Notes under the pieces: model-generated
What the model was told of the DNA's origin: nothing
Database searches by the model: none
What the model saw: the letters and a program-made list of their open reading frames with translations, nothing else
Part shown: positions 11,403 through 21,796 of the stretch, piece after piece
How positions within the stretch are numbered: the first letter of the stretch is position 1
How the letters are laid out: every line of letters begins with the position of its first letter
NCBI RefSeq assembly: GCF_041240605.1
Contig: NZ_CP162487.1
Span: 3,479,001-3,543,000, forward strand
Direction of reading: 5' to 3'
DNA from: Xanthomonas sp. DAR 80977
GTDB taxonomy: Bacteria > Pseudomonadota > Gammaproteobacteria > Xanthomonadales > Xanthomonadaceae
DNA length: 64,000 nucleotides
Position numbers and translations under genes: made by a program

Positions 11403-12914
11403 TCATTCGCCGCGCTCCAACCGGGCGATCTCCTCGGCACGGGCGGCCAGGATGAGCGCAGCGGCGCGCTCCTGGTCCAGGTCCTCGATGCCGAACTCGA
11501 GGATTTCGTCGGCAGCCAGATCCGACAGGTCCTCGCTGGTGCGCACGCCATGGCTGGCCAGCGCGTAGGCGGTGGCCTCGTCCATGCCTTCCAGCGACAG
11601 CAGATCCGCCGCCGGCACGCCGCTGTCGTCGCTTTCCTCGGCGGCCAGCGCCTCGTTGAGCAGCGCATCGCGCGCGCGGGCCCGCAGCTCCTCGACGATG
11701 TCCTCGTCGAAGCCTTCCACCGCCAGCAACTCGCCGACCGGCACGTAGGCGATTTCCTCGACCGAGTTGAAACCCTCGGCGACCAGGATCGCGGCGATCT
11801 CCTCGTCCACTTCCAGCTTGTCCATGAACAGCTGGCGGGCGACGGCCTGCTCGGCCTCGGACTTGGCCGCGACCTGCTCGGCGGTCATCACGTTGAGCTG
11901 CCAACCGGTCAGGCGGCTGGCCAGGCGCACGTTCTGGCCGCCCTTGCCGATCGCCTGCGCCAGCCGGTCTTCGGCCACCGCCAGATCCATCGAGTGCTTC
12001 TCTTCGTCGACGATGATCGACTGCACCTCGGCCGGCGCCATCGCGTTGATGACGAAGTTGGCCGGGTTGTCGTTCCACAGCACGATGTCCACGCGCTCGC
12101 CGTTGAGCTCGTTGGACACCGCCTGCACGCGCGAACCGCGCATGCCGATGCAGGCGCCGATCGGATCGGTGCGGGTGTCGTGCGCCAGCACCGCGATCTT
12201 GGCGCGGTCGCCCGGATCGCGCGCGCAGGCCTTGATCTCGACCAGGCCCTGGCCCACTTCCGGCACTTCCAGCTTGAACAGCTCGATCATGAATTCCGGC
12301 GCGGCGCGGCTGATGAACAGCTGCGGGCCGCGCGGCTCCGAACGCACCTCGGCCAGGTAGCCGCGCACGCGGTCGCCGGCGCGCAGCACGTCGCGCGGGA
12401 TGCCCTTGTCCTTGGGAATGAAGGCCTCGGCGTTGCCGCCCAGGTCGACATAGATGTTGCCGCGCTCGGCGCGCTTGACCACGCCGGTGACCAGCTCGCC
12501 GACGCGATCCTTCCACGCGTCCACCACCTGCTGGCGCTCGGCCTCGCGCACGCGCTGCACGATCACCTGCTTGGCGGCCTGCGCGGCGATGCGCCCGAAA
12601 TCCGGGTTCTCGATCTGCTCTTCGATGTAGTCGCCCACATCCACGCCTTCGGCTTCGTCGACCGCGTCCATCAGGCGGATCTGCCGGTCCGGCGATTCCA
12701 TCACCACGTCGTCGGCCACCACTTCCCAGCGGCGGTAGGTTTCGTAATTGCCGTCCTTGTGATCGATGGTGACGCGCGTCAGCACGTCCTGATCGGGGTA
12801 GCGCTTCTTCGCCGCCGAGGCCAAGGCGGCCTCGATCGCGTCGAAGATCACTTCGCGCGGCACGCCTTTTTCGTTGGCCACCGCGTCGACTACCAGCAAC
12901 AGTTCCTTGCTCAT
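11403..12914 (-). CDS. nusA: Transcription termination/antitermination protein NusA
   Basis: RNA polymerase-associated elongation factor, 503 aa. Visible in order are the N-terminal domain ([28 protein letters not shown]), an S1 domain (about 135-200), two KH domains ([19 protein letters not shown] and [18 protein letters not shown]) and two C-terminal acidic repeats of NusA type ([27 protein letters not shown]). The length and repeats match the E. coli type. The start overlaps the rimP stop by 4 nt (12911-12914), so translation is probably coupled. Confidence 0.98.
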   Translation of the reverse strand: MSKELLLVVDAVANEKGVPREVIFDAIEAALASAAKKRYPDQDVLTRVTIDHKDGNYETYRRWEVVADDVVMESPDRQIRLMDAVDEAEGVDVGDYIEEQIENPDFGRIAAQAAKQVIVQRVREAERQQVVDAWKDRVGELVTGVVKRAERGNIYVDLGGNAEAFIPKDKGIPRDVLRAGDRVRGYLAEVRSEPRGPQLFISRAAPEFMIELFKLEVPEVGQGLVEIKACARDPGDRAKIAVLAHDTRTDPIGACIGMRGSRVQAVSNELNGERVDIVLWNDNPANFVINAMAPAEVQSIIVDEEKHSMDLAVAEDRLAQAIGKGGQNVRLASRLTGWQLNVMTAEQVAAKSEAEQAVARQLFMDKLEVDEEIAAILVAEGFNSVEEIAYVPVGELLAVEGFDEDIVEELRARARDALLNEALAAEESDDSGVPAADLLSLEGMDEATAYALASHGVRTSEDLSDLAADEILEFGIEDLDQERAAALILAARAEEIARLERGE

Positions 12915-13537
12915 TCTTTCGCTCCGCGCGCAGCCTTGTCGGCCGCCGGTTCGTTGGATGGTTTCTTATTGGGTTTTGCGGTCTTGCCGGCCGGCTTGGG
13001 CGCCTTGCCCGGCGGCCTGGGGCTCTTGCCCGGCTTGGTCGGGGCCAGGCCCAGCGCCGCCCAGTCGGGCAGGATCCGCGCCTTGTCGATGTTGTCGAAG
13101 TCCACCGCCAGTTCGGCGCCGTCGACCTCGAACACGATGCGGCCGGCGTCCGCGTCCACCTGGGCGATGCGCCCCTGCAGGCGCCGACGGCCCTGTTGCG
13201 GCAGCTTCAACACCACCTTGGCCGACTCGCCCTGGTGGCGCGCGAACTGCTCGGCGCTGAACAGCGGGCGGTCCACGCCCGGCGAGGACACTTCCAGCGT
13301 GTAGTTGCCGCTGATCGGATCTTCCACGTCCAGCTGCGCCGACACTTCGCGGCTGACCCGCTCGCAATCGTCGATGTTGACGATGCGTTCGGGCTGTTCG
13401 GCCAGCGGCACGTCGATATACAGGCGCAACGTGGCGCCGCCCGGGGCCGGCAGGTACTCCGCCCCCAGCAGTTCCAGGCCCAACGCGTCCACGGTCGGGC
13501 CCAGCAGATTCGCGATTTCGTTTGCCTTGTCGCTCAC
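12911..13537 (-). CDS. rimP: Ribosome maturation factor RimP with basic C-terminal tail
   Basis: Small-subunit assembly factor. It has 208 aa, against about 150 in E. coli. The core (residues 1-165) shows the family strands [26 protein letters not shown] and [12 protein letters not shown]. After residue 165 comes a Lys/Pro/Ala-rich tail ([15 protein letters not shown] and similar), disordered and strongly basic, which xanthomonad homologues often carry. It is the first protein gene after the initiator tRNA, in the classic tRNA-fMet-rimP-nusA-infB order, and it overlaps nusA by 4 nt. Confidence 0.96.
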   Translation of the reverse strand: MSDKANEIANLLGPTVDALGLELLGAEYLPAPGGATLRLYIDVPLAEQPERIVNIDDCERVSREVSAQLDVEDPISGNYTLEVSSPGVDRPLFSAEQFARHQGESAKVVLKLPQQGRRRLQGRIAQVDADAGRIVFEVDGAELAVDFDNIDKARILPDWAALGLAPTKPGKSPRPPGKAPKPAGKTAKPNKKPSNEPAADKAARGAKE

Positions 13538-13584
13538 AGCCTGCCTTGCATCTGAATGAATGAAAATCGGTCCTGGCGGCTTTC

Positions 13585-13635
13585 CCGGACCCCGGAAACG
13601 ACAAAGGGCCCGTTGGGCCCCTTGTCCGGTACGAC
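13585..13635. other. Hairpin-rich leader between tRNA-fMet and rimP
   Basis: Around 13600-13624 the inverted repeat GGGCCC-gtt-GGGCCC, extended imperfectly with caa/ttg flanks, forms a strong stem. It lies in the 206-nt spacer between the initiator tRNA and rimP (13538-13743). It may be an attenuator, a processing site or part of the rimP leader. A T run is weak on the minus strand, so full termination is uncertain. Nothing else is recognised in this spacer. Confidence 0.45.
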
Positions 13636-13743
13636 TCCGGTAAAGCTGGATTCCGGTTGCAAAGACGGGAACATGCGTCTTCGCGAAGCCCAGATTTCCC
13701 TACCGCAGGCAACCGATGCACTGGTTGCCGCCGTAGACAAATA

Positions 13744-13820
13744 TGGTAGCGGGGGCAGGATTTGAACCTGCGACCTTCGGGTTATGAGCCCGACGAGCTG
13801 CCAGACTGCTCCACCCCGCA
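13744..13820 (-). tRNA. Initiator tRNA-fMet (CAT)
   Basis: A 77-nt tRNA on the minus strand with the CCA end encoded. The anticodon loop CTCATAA gives anticodon CAT. Two initiator hallmarks are seen: three G-C pairs at the bottom of the anticodon stem (GGG-CTCATAA-CCC) and no Watson-Crick pair at 1-72. Here 1-72 reads U-U, whereas E. coli has C-A. The T arm GGTTCAAATCC is intact. Its place directly upstream of rimP-nusA-infB matches the metY locus of other gammaproteobacteria. Confidence 0.95.
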
Positions 13821-13967
13821 GCAGAAGCGGAATTATGAAGAACCAGCGCGATTATTGCAAGCCCTGATTTTTCATCCGACCCGGTGGCGATGCCGCCGGT
13901 CTTCGAGGCACATGATAACCGCAAGCGACCGAAAGCGGAATAGCGATAGCGTCGCTCGATGCACAAA

Positions 13968-13998
13968 CGACAACGCCGCCAGGATGGCGGCGTTGTCG
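13968..13998 (-). terminator. Strong hairpin after nuoN
   Basis: Perfect 13-bp stem (13968-13980 with 13986-13998) with a 5-nt loop, located 31 nt after the nuoN stop. On the minus strand it is followed by TTTGTG, a weak T tract. It probably marks the 3' end of the nuo transcript. Confidence 0.7.
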
Positions 13999-14029
13999 CA
14001 AACAGCTTGAAAACAGCGCTTTCGCGCGA

Positions 14030-15511
14030 TCAGGCAAGGTGCGCGAAGGCGCGCTGGCACCACGCCATCAGCGGGCTCCAGGCCAGGCCCAGCGCCAGCA
14101 AGCCGATCGCATTGACCCCCAGCACCACGCCGAGCACGCGGTCGTCGTTGGCCGGCAACGGCTCGCCGACCGGCTCGTCGAAATACATCACCTTGATCAC
14201 GCGCAGGTAGTAGAACGCGCCGATCACCGCGCACAGCACCGACAGGATCGCCAGGCCGGTCCACCACAGGTTGTCGGTCGGCACCGCGACCACCGCGCCG
14301 AGCACCGCCAGCTTGGCCCAGAAGCCCAGGAACGGCGGCACGCCGGCCAGCGAGGCCATGATGCACAGCACCAGCAGCGCCATCCACGGGTTGCGCGCGT
14401 TCAGGCCCTTGAAGTCGTCGATGTGCTCGGCCTCGAAGCCCTTGCGCGACATCGCGATGATCGCGCCGAACGAGGCGGTGGACATCACCGCGTAGCAGAT
14501 CGCGTAGAACAGCGCCGCCGCATAGCCGCGCTCGCCGCCGCCGGCCACGCCGAGCAGCAGGAAACCGATGTGCGAGACGGTCGAATACGCCAGCATGCGC
14601 TTGAGGTTGCTCTGCGCCAGCGCCATCAGGTTGCCGACCAGCAGCGACAGCGCGGCCAGGCCGCCGACCACCCAGTGCCACTGCTCGGCCAGCGGGCCCA
14701 GGCCCACTTCCAGCAGGCGGTAGGCCATGCCGAACGCGGCCAGCTTCGACGCCGAGCTGATGAACAGCGCGATCGGCGCCGGCGCGCCCTGGTACACGTC
14801 GGGCAGCCACATGTGGAACGGTGCGGCGCCGAGCTTGAAGGCCACGCCGGCGATCATGAAGATGGTGCCGGTCAGCAGCAGGGTGCGCTCCTGGCTGCTG
14901 CCGATCGCCTCGTGGATGCCGCTCAGGCTCAGCGTGCCGGTGGCGCCGTAGATCAGCGACATGCCGTACAGCAGCAGGCCCGAGGCCAGCGAACCGAGCA
15001 CGATGTACTTCATCGCCGCCTCGGTGGCCATGCCGTTGTCGCGGTTCGAGGCGACCAGCGCGTACGAGCACAGCGCCAGCAGCTCCAGGCCCAGGTACAC
15101 CATCAGCAGGCTGCCGGCCGAGACCAGGATCATCATGCCGACCGTGGCGAACAGCACCAGCACCGGGATCTCGCCCTGGTACAGCTTGCGCTCGCGCAGG
15201 TAGCTCCAGCCGTAGATCAGGGTCAGCGCGCTGAGCCCGACGATCACCGTCTTCATCACGTCGGCGGCGGCGTCGCGCACGAACATGCCGTTGAACACCT
15301 CGCCCTGCCCGCCCACGCCGGCGAGCAGCATCGCGAACACCGCGACCAGGATCGCCACCGAGACGATATGGGTCCAGGCCTTGTTGCGCTCGCTGACGAA
15401 CAGATCGAGCATCAGCAGGGCGAAGGCGCCGGCGGTCAGCACCAGCTCGGGGAGCAGGGGCGGCAGATCGACGGCGGTCAGGGGCAGCAGCGCAGGGGTG
15501 GTCATCATCAA
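14030..15511 (-). CDS. nuoN: NADH-quinone oxidoreductase subunit N
   Basis: Antiporter-like membrane subunit of complex I that takes part in proton pumping, 493 aa. About fourteen hydrophobic helices span the protein. Family motifs include the lysine-bearing helix AGVAFKLGAAPFHMWLPDVYQGAPAP and SNLKRMLAYSTVSHIG. Lysines and a glutamate in the membrane (VYLGLELLALCSYAL) match the proton channel residues of the Mrp-like family. It is the last gene of the nuoA-N operon, 31 nt after nuoM, and is followed by a hairpin terminator. Confidence 0.97.
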   Translation of the reverse strand: MMMTTPALLPLTAVDLPPLLPELVLTAGAFALLMLDLFVSERNKAWTHIVSVAILVAVFAMLLAGVGGQGEVFNGMFVRDAAADVMKTVIVGLSALTLIYGWSYLRERKLYQGEIPVLVLFATVGMMILVSAGSLLMVYLGLELLALCSYALVASNRDNGMATEAAMKYIVLGSLASGLLLYGMSLIYGATGTLSLSGIHEAIGSSQERTLLLTGTIFMIAGVAFKLGAAPFHMWLPDVYQGAPAPIALFISSASKLAAFGMAYRLLEVGLGPLAEQWHWVVGGLAALSLLVGNLMALAQSNLKRMLAYSTVSHIGFLLLGVAGGGERGYAAALFYAICYAVMSTASFGAIIAMSRKGFEAEHIDDFKGLNARNPWMALLVLCIMASLAGVPPFLGFWAKLAVLGAVVAVPTDNLWWTGLAILSVLCAVIGAFYYLRVIKVMYFDEPVGEPLPANDDRVLGVVLGVNAIGLLALGLAWSPLMAWCQRAFAHLA

Positions 15512-15542
15512 ATCTCTGGAATCATTTCGCTCGACGGCCCGA

Positions 15543-17045
15543 TTACAGCTTGCTGGTGGCGATCTGCGCCGCCAGCTTTGCGATCGAGGGTTCCATCAGG
15601 TCGGTCAGCGGCTTCGGATACAGGCCCAGGGCCAGCACGCCCACCGCGAACACGCCCAGCACCAGCGCCTCGCGGCCGTTGATGTCCTTCAGCTCGGCCA
15701 CGTGCGCATTGGCCACTTCGCCGAAGAACACGCGCCGGTACAGCCACAGGGTATAGGCGGCGGTGATCACCAGGGTGGTCGCCGCGGCGAAGGCGAGCAG
15801 CGGGTGCGCCTGGAAGCTGGCCATGATGACCATGAACTCGCCGACGAAACCGCTGGTGCCCGGCAGGCCGGCATTGGCCATGAAGAACAGCATCGCGAAC
15901 GCGGCGAACCACGGCATCACGTTGGCCACGCCGCCGTAGTCGGCGATGCGGCGGGTATGCATGCGGTCGTAGAGCACGCCGACGCAGGAGAACATCGCGC
16001 CGGACACGAAGCCGTGCGAGATCATCTGCACCATGGCGCCCTGCAGGCCCAGGCGCGCGGCGTCGGTGCTGCCGAAGCCGACCAGGGCGAAGGCGACGAA
16101 GGTGCCGAGGGTGACGAAGCCCATGTGCGCGATCGACGAATACGCGATCAGCTTCTTCATGTCGTCCTGCACCAGCGCGACCAGGCCGACGTAGATCACC
16201 GCGATCAGCGACAGCGCGATCACCAGCCAGGCCCATTCGTTGCTGGCGTCGGGCAGGATCGGCAGGTTGAAGCGCAGGAAGCCGTAGCCGCCGATCTTCA
16301 GCGCGATCGCGGCCAGGATCACCGAACCGGCGGTCGGCGCCTCGACGTGCGCGTCCGGCAGCCAGGTATGCACCGGGAACATCGGCACCTTGACCGCGAA
16401 CGCGATCAGGAACGCGAAGAACAGCCAGGTCTGCTCCTTGGAGCTGAGCGACAGCTGGTACAGGTCGGCGAGCTGGAAGCTGCCGCCCTTCAGGTACAGG
16501 TAGATCAACCCGACCAGCATCAGCACCGAGCCGAGGAAGGTGTACAGGAAGAACTTGACCGCGGCGTAGATGCGGCGCGGGCCGCCCCAGATGCCGATGA
16601 TCAGGAACATCGGGATCAGCATCGCCTCGAAGAACACGTAGAACAGCATCGCGTCGGTGGCGGCGAAGATGCCCACGGTGACGCCTTCCAGGATCAGGAA
16701 CGCGGCCACGTACTGGTTGACGCGCTTCTCGATCGAGGTCCAGGCGCCGATCAGCGCCAGCACCGTGACCAGCGTGGTCAGCACGATCAGCGCCACCGCG
16801 ATGCCGTCGGCGCCGAGGTTGTAGCCGATGTCGTAGGCCGGGATCCACGCATGGGTCTCGACGAACTGCAGCGCGTCGCTGGCGTAGTCGAAACCGGTGA
16901 GCAGCGGGATGCTCAGCGCGAAGGTCAGCAACGCGACCAGCAGCGACGCCCAGCGCGCCGCCTTGGCGTCGCGCAGCGCGAGGATCAGCGCGCCGCCGAG
17001 GATCGGCAGCCAGATCAGGAGAGTAAGCAGGGGCCAGTTCGACAC
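15543..17045 (-). CDS. nuoM: NADH-quinone oxidoreductase subunit M
   Basis: Second antiporter-like proton-pumping subunit of complex I, 500 aa. Fourteen hydrophobic helices are present. Key family motifs are the helix-5 glutamate in LFYVFFEAMLIPMFL, the lysine helix AFAVKVPMFPVHTWLPDAHVEAPT, and DDMKKLIAYSSIAHMGFV. It follows nuoL by 20 nt. The extensive open frame on the opposite strand is a high-GC shadow. Confidence 0.97.
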   Translation of the reverse strand: MSNWPLLTLLIWLPILGGALILALRDAKAARWASLLVALLTFALSIPLLTGFDYASDALQFVETHAWIPAYDIGYNLGADGIAVALIVLTTLVTVLALIGAWTSIEKRVNQYVAAFLILEGVTVGIFAATDAMLFYVFFEAMLIPMFLIIGIWGGPRRIYAAVKFFLYTFLGSVLMLVGLIYLYLKGGSFQLADLYQLSLSSKEQTWLFFAFLIAFAVKVPMFPVHTWLPDAHVEAPTAGSVILAAIALKIGGYGFLRFNLPILPDASNEWAWLVIALSLIAVIYVGLVALVQDDMKKLIAYSSIAHMGFVTLGTFVAFALVGFGSTDAARLGLQGAMVQMISHGFVSGAMFSCVGVLYDRMHTRRIADYGGVANVMPWFAAFAMLFFMANAGLPGTSGFVGEFMVIMASFQAHPLLAFAAATTLVITAAYTLWLYRRVFFGEVANAHVAELKDINGREALVLGVFAVGVLALGLYPKPLTDLMEPSIAKLAAQIATSKL

Positions 17046-17065
17046 GTGTTCTTATTCCGTACAGG

Positions 17066-19243
17066 TCAACGCCAGAAATGCATCAGCACGCCCAACAGGG
17101 CAATGAGACCGATGATCATCGCGAAGGCGTAGTGATAGAGGAAACCGGATTGCGTGCGACGCAGCAGATTGGCCGCCAGGTCGATCACGCGCGCGGTGCC
17201 GTTGACCATGACGCCGTCCACGACATGCGTATCCACCGCACGCGACACCTTGCCGAGGCCGAGACCGGCGCCGGCGAAGCCGTTGATCCAGAGCTTGTCC
17301 AAACCGTACTTGTTCTCGAGGATCCACACCGGCAGCGAGAACGTCTTGCGCGCCTTCGCCGCCAGTTCCGGCTTCCACAGGTACAGGATCCAGGCCAGGG
17401 CGAAGCCGGCCAGGGTCAGGAAGAACGGCGGCTGGGTCAGGCCGTGCAGCGCGAACGCGACCGGGCCGTGGAACTCCTCGGCCAGCGCGCCGACGGTGTC
17501 GCGCGCCGGGTTGTAGAAGTCGACGATGCCGCTGAAGAAGCCCAGCGCCTGGCCCTTGATCGCCGCCGCGGCGTGGTGCCCGGCCCAGTCGGTGCCGAAC
17601 AGCATCGGGCCGATGGTGAAGAAGCCGATCGCGATCGACGGGATCGCCAGCAGCACCAGCGGCACCGTCACCACCCACGGCGACTCGTGCGGTTCGTGCG
17701 CGCCGTGGTGGCCATGGCCGTGGTCGTCGTGCGCATGGTCGTCGTGCGCATCGTGGGCATGGGCCTGCGCCTCGGCGTCGGTGTGCGCGCCGTCGTGGTG
17801 CGCGTGCGCCTCGTGCGCATGCGCATCGCGGAAGCGTTCCTTGCCGTGGAAGGTCAGGAACAGCAGGCGGAAGCTGTAGAAGCTGGTGACCAGCACGCCG
17901 CCGAGCACCGCCCAGTAGCCGTAGCTGGCGATGCTCCAGAACGGGGCGCCATGCGCGTGGTGCTGCGCCGCCTCGATGATCGTGTCCTTGGAGTAGAAGC
18001 CGGCGAAGAACGGGGTGCCGACCAGCGCCAGGGTGCCGATCACGCTGGTCCAGTAGGTGACCGGCATGTACTTGCGCAGGCCGCCCATCTTGCGCATGTC
18101 CTGCTCGTGGTGCATGCCGATGATCACCGAGCCGGCGGCCAGGAACAGCAGCGCCTTGAAGAAGGCGTGGGTCATCAGGTGGAACACCGCCGCCGAGTAC
18201 GCCGACACGCCCAGCGCCACGGTCATGTAGCCCAGCTGCGACAGCGTCGAATAGGCGACCACGCGCTTGATGTCGTTCTGCACGATGCCGATCAGGCCGG
18301 TGAAGAACGCGGTGGTGGCGCCGACGAACAGCACGAAGTCCAGCGCGGTCTGCGACAGCTCGAACAGCGGCGACATGCGCGCCACCATGAAGATGCCGGC
18401 GGTGACCATGGTCGCGGCATGGATCAGCGCCGAGATCGGGGTCGGGCCTTCCATCGAGTCGGGCAGCCACACGTGCAGCGGCACCTGCGCCGACTTGCCC
18501 ATCGCGCCGATGAACAGGCAGATGCAGATGATGGTCGACACGTTCCACGGATGGCCCTGGAACAGCTGCACCTGGGCCAGGCCGCCGGCCGCCTCGCTGC
18601 CGAGCACGGCGGTGGCGTTGGCGAACACGGTGGAATAGTCCAGCGTGCCGAACCACAGCAGCACGCCGGCGATGCCGAGGATGAAGCCGAAGTCGCCGAC
18701 GCGGTTGACCAGGAACGCCTTCATGTTGGCGAACACCGCGCTCGGGCGCTTGAACCAGAAGCCGATCAGCAGGTACGACACCAGGCCCACCGCTTCCCAG
18801 CCGAAGAACAGCTGCAGGAAGTTGTTGCTCATCACCAGGCTCAGCATCGAGAAGGTGAACAGCGAGATGTAGCTGAAGAAGCGCTGGTAGCCCGGATCGT
18901 CGGCCATGTAGCCGATGGTGTAGACGTGCACCAGCAGCGACACGAAGGTCACCACCACCATCATCATCGCGGTCAGCCGGTCGACCATGAAGCCGACGTG
19001 GGCCGAATAGTGGCCGACCTCGAAGAAGGTGTAGACGTTCTGGTTGAACGGCGCCGCGCCCTGCCCGACCAGCTGGTACAGGGTCCAGCACGACAGCGCG
19101 CAGCTGACCGCCACGCCGAGGATGGTGACGAGCTGGGCGCCCTTGCGGCCGACCTGGCGGCCGAACAGGCCGGCGATGATGCTGCCGAGCAGCGGCGCAA
19201 GCACCACCGCGATCAGCAGACTCTTGGAGAGAGTGATTTCCAT
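17066..19243 (-). CDS. nuoL: NADH-quinone oxidoreductase subunit L with His-rich loop
   Basis: Distal antiporter-like subunit of complex I with the long lateral helix, 725 aa against about 613 in E. coli. Helix motifs LFFGWEAVGLVSYLLIGF, SAQVPLHVWLPDSMEGPTP and NDIKRVVAYSTLSQLGYM are conserved. The extra length includes an insertion at residues about 473-521 (nt 17684-17827) with 17 histidines plus Asp and Glu between two membrane helices. Such His/Asp stretches often bind divalent metals; this is inference. The C-terminus carries the lateral and anchoring helices. It starts 7 nt after nuoK ends. Confidence 0.97.
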   Translation of the reverse strand: MEITLSKSLLIAVVLAPLLGSIIAGLFGRQVGRKGAQLVTILGVAVSCALSCWTLYQLVGQGAAPFNQNVYTFFEVGHYSAHVGFMVDRLTAMMMVVVTFVSLLVHVYTIGYMADDPGYQRFFSYISLFTFSMLSLVMSNNFLQLFFGWEAVGLVSYLLIGFWFKRPSAVFANMKAFLVNRVGDFGFILGIAGVLLWFGTLDYSTVFANATAVLGSEAAGGLAQVQLFQGHPWNVSTIICICLFIGAMGKSAQVPLHVWLPDSMEGPTPISALIHAATMVTAGIFMVARMSPLFELSQTALDFVLFVGATTAFFTGLIGIVQNDIKRVVAYSTLSQLGYMTVALGVSAYSAAVFHLMTHAFFKALLFLAAGSVIIGMHHEQDMRKMGGLRKYMPVTYWTSVIGTLALVGTPFFAGFYSKDTIIEAAQHHAHGAPFWSIASYGYWAVLGGVLVTSFYSFRLLFLTFHGKERFRDAHAHEAHAHHDGAHTDAEAQAHAHDAHDDHAHDDHGHGHHGAHEPHESPWVVTVPLVLLAIPSIAIGFFTIGPMLFGTDWAGHHAAAAIKGQALGFFSGIVDFYNPARDTVGALAEEFHGPVAFALHGLTQPPFFLTLAGFALAWILYLWKPELAAKARKTFSLPVWILENKYGLDKLWINGFAGAGLGLGKVSRAVDTHVVDGVMVNGTARVIDLAANLLRRTQSGFLYHYAFAMIIGLIALLGVLMHFWR

Positions 19244-19250
19244 CTACGGG

Positions 19251-19556
19251 TCAGCCCTTCAGCGAATCGACTTCGGCCACGTTGATCGTGTGGCGGGTAC
19301 GGAACAGCGTCACCAGGATCGCGAGGCCGATGGCGGCCTCGGCCGCGGCCACGGTCAGGATGAAGAACACGAACAGCTGACCGGCGGCGTCGCCGAGCTC
19401 GCGCGAGAACGCCACGAAGTTGATGTTGACCGACAGCAGCATCAGCTCGATCGACATCAGCAGCACGATGACGTTTTTGCGGTTGAGGAAGATGCCGGCC
19501 ATGCTGATGCAGAACAGCACCGCGCCGAGCGCCAGCAGGTGACCTAGGGTGATCAT
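19251..19556 (-). CDS. nuoK: NADH-quinone oxidoreductase subunit K
   Basis: Small three-helix complex I membrane subunit, 101 aa, the normal length. The conserved membrane glutamates are in [17 protein letters not shown] and the [12 protein letters not shown] helix. The ATG at 19556 overlaps the nuoJ stop by 4 nt (ATGA), which indicates translational coupling. Confidence 0.97.
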   Translation of the reverse strand: MITLGHLLALGAVLFCISMAGIFLNRKNVIVLLMSIELMLLSVNINFVAFSRELGDAAGQLFVFFILTVAAAEAAIGLAILVTLFRTRHTINVAEVDSLKG

Positions 19557-20203
19557 GGCTGGCCCTCCTGCGGTGCCGGGGCCGGGGTGTGGAGCGTGGG
19601 CTGCTCGGCGTCCATCTTGACGATGCGCAGGCGGTCGCCGGCCTTGACCCGGGCCTGGTCGCCGGGGTTCTGGGTCTTGATGCCGGTGCGCTTGCGCAGG
19701 GTCAGCATCACCGCCGCCACCACCGCCACGGTCAGGATGATCGCGGCGAACTCGAACGGCAGCAGGAACTGGGTGAACAGGGTCTTGGCCAGCCAGGTGA
19801 TGTTGGAGGTGTCGGCGGCCTGCGCGGCGGCGTTGTCGGCCGGGAACGGGGTGGCGGTCCGCGCCTTGACCCCGATCAGGGTGACCATCTGCACCAGCAT
19901 CGCCACCGCCACCACCAGCCCGACCGGCAGGTAGCGCACCCAGCCCTGGCGCAGCCGCGCGGTATCGATGTCGAGCATCATCACCACGAACAGGAACAGC
20001 ACCATCACCGCGCCGACATAGACCAGCACCAGGGTCACGCCGAGGAACTCGGCGCCCACCAGCAGCCACACGCAGGCGATGGAGAAGAAGGTCAGGATCA
20101 GGCACAGCACCGCATACACGGAGTTGCGCACGCTGATCACCGCGCCGGCGGAGACCGCGGCGATGGTGGCGAAGATCCAGAAAGCGATATTTACCCAATC
20201 CAT
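19553..20203 (-). CDS. nuoJ: NADH-quinone oxidoreductase subunit J
   Basis: Complex I membrane subunit with five predicted helices, 216 aa. The N-terminal four-helix region reads [20 protein letters not shown]. The pi-bulge helix region [20 protein letters not shown] is the strongest family signature. The C-terminal tail after residue 175 is soluble, charged and variable. It overlaps nuoK by 4 nt and follows nuoI by 9 nt. Confidence 0.96.
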   Translation of the reverse strand: MDWVNIAFWIFATIAAVSAGAVISVRNSVYAVLCLILTFFSIACVWLLVGAEFLGVTLVLVYVGAVMVLFLFVVMMLDIDTARLRQGWVRYLPVGLVVAVAMLVQMVTLIGVKARTATPFPADNAAAQAADTSNITWLAKTLFTQFLLPFEFAAIILTVAVVAAVMLTLRKRTGIKTQNPGDQARVKAGDRLRIVKMDAEQPTLHTPAPAPQEGQP

Positions 20204-20212
20204 TTCGGGACC

Positions 20213-20701
20213 TCAGCGGAAGGCGGCGTCGGCGGCGCGGCGCTCGGCGATCTCGGCCTCGAGCCGGTCTCCGATCGCCAGCAGCTGCGGCTTGGTGACG
20301 ATGTTCTCGCCGCGGTTCTCGAAGTGGTACTCGAGCACGTGGGTCTCCACGATCGAGTCCACCGGACAGCTTTCCTCGCAGAAACCGCAGTAGATGCACT
20401 TGAACAGGTCGATGTCGTAGCGCGTGGTGCGGCGGGTGCCGTCCTCGCGCTTGGCCGAATCGATGGTGATCGCCAGCGCCGGGCACACCGCCTCGCACAG
20501 CTTGCAGGCGATGCAGCGCTCCTCGCCGTTGGGATAGCGGCGCAGCGCGTGCAGGCCGCGGAAGCGCACCGACTGCGGGAACTTCTCCATCGGGTACAGC
20601 ACGGTGTACTTGGGACGGAACGTGTACTTCAGGGTCAGCCACAGGCCGCCGAGCAGCTCCAGCAGCAGCAGGCTCTTGAAGTAATGGGTGACTTTATTCA
20701 T
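20213..20701 (-). CDS. nuoI: NADH-quinone oxidoreductase subunit I
   Basis: Ferredoxin-like complex I subunit carrying clusters N6a and N6b, 162 aa. Two CxxCxxCxxxCP motifs are visible: [12 protein letters not shown] and [12 protein letters not shown]. The N-terminal amphipathic helix anchors it to the membrane arm. It starts 3 nt after nuoH ends. Confidence 0.97.
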   Translation of the reverse strand: MNKVTHYFKSLLLLELLGGLWLTLKYTFRPKYTVLYPMEKFPQSVRFRGLHALRRYPNGEERCIACKLCEAVCPALAITIDSAKREDGTRRTTRYDIDLFKCIYCGFCEESCPVDSIVETHVLEYHFENRGENIVTKPQLLAIGDRLEAEIAERRAADAAFR

Positions 20702-20704
20702 CGC

Positions 20705-21796
20705 TTACACGCCCTTGTGGATCACGCCGTAGAACACCATCAATGCCGTCACCGCGATCCACACGATCGTCAGCGGGATGAACACCTTCCAGCCCAGGCG
20801 CATGATCTGGTCGTAGCGGTAGCGCGGGAAGCTGGCGCGGAACCAGATGTAGGCGCTGGCGAAGAACAACACCTTCATCAGCAGCCACGGCCAGCCGCCG
20901 GTCCAGATCCAGTTGAGCCACGGCGAGACGTCCGCGCTGACCCAGCCCTGGATCGGGCTCAGCCAGCCGCCCAGGAAGAAGATCGAGACCAGGAAGCTGA
21001 CCAGGATCATGTTGGCGTATTCGGCCAGGAAGAACAGCGCGAACGCGCCGCCCGAATACTCGACCATGTGCCCGGCGACGATTTCCGACTCGCCCTCGAC
21101 CACGTCGAACGGCGCGCGGTTGGTCTCGGCCACGCCGGACACCCAGTACACGATGAACAGCGGGAACAGCGGCACCAGGAACCAGTCGAAGAAGCCGGAG
21201 TTGCCGGCCTGCGCCGCGACGATCGTGCTCAGGTTGAGGCTGCCGGCGGCGATCATGACCCCGACCAGGGCGAAGCCCATCGCGATCTCGTAGCTGACCA
21301 CCTGCGCGGCCGAGCGCATCGCGCCCAGGAACGCGTACTTGGAGTTGGACGCCCAGCCGGCCAGGATGATGCCGTACACGCCCAGCGAGGTCATCGCCAG
21401 CAGGTACAGCAGGCCGGCGTTGGCGTTGGACAGCACCAGCTTGGCGTCGAACGGCACCACCGCCCAGGCCGCGAACGCCGGCGCCAGGGTGATCAGCGGC
21501 GCGATCACGAACATCGCCTTGTGCGAGCTGCTGGGCTGGATGATCTCCTTGAACAGCAGCTTGAACACGTCGGCGAAGGCCTGGAAGATGCCCATGCCCA
21601 CGTACATCGGCCCGTGGCGCACGTGCATCCAGCCGATCAGCTTGCGCTCCCAGACCACGTAGAACGCCACCGAGATGATCACCGGCATGGCGATCAGCAG
21701 GATCTTCAGCACGATCCACAGGACCACGCCGATCGCGCCCAGGCCGACGAACCACTGGTGCAGCGGATCGACCACGTTCAACAGCATCTCGTTCAT
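20705..21796 (-). CDS. nuoH: NADH-quinone oxidoreductase subunit H
   Basis: Membrane subunit that forms the quinone pocket, 363 aa, eight predicted helices. Diagnostic motifs include [16 protein letters not shown], the acidic loop [20 protein letters not shown] and the C-terminal [19 protein letters not shown]. The ATG at 21796 overlaps the nuoG stop by 4 nt. A longer same-phase frame reaching to 22573 is a shadow inside nuoG. Confidence 0.97.
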   Translation of the reverse strand: MNEMLLNVVDPLHQWFVGLGAIGVVLWIVLKILLIAMPVIISVAFYVVWERKLIGWMHVRHGPMYVGMGIFQAFADVFKLLFKEIIQPSSSHKAMFVIAPLITLAPAFAAWAVVPFDAKLVLSNANAGLLYLLAMTSLGVYGIILAGWASNSKYAFLGAMRSAAQVVSYEIAMGFALVGVMIAAGSLNLSTIVAAQAGNSGFFDWFLVPLFPLFIVYWVSGVAETNRAPFDVVEGESEIVAGHMVEYSGGAFALFFLAEYANMILVSFLVSIFFLGGWLSPIQGWVSADVSPWLNWIWTGGWPWLLMKVLFFASAYIWFRASFPRYRYDQIMRLGWKVFIPLTIVWIAVTALMVFYGVIHKGV

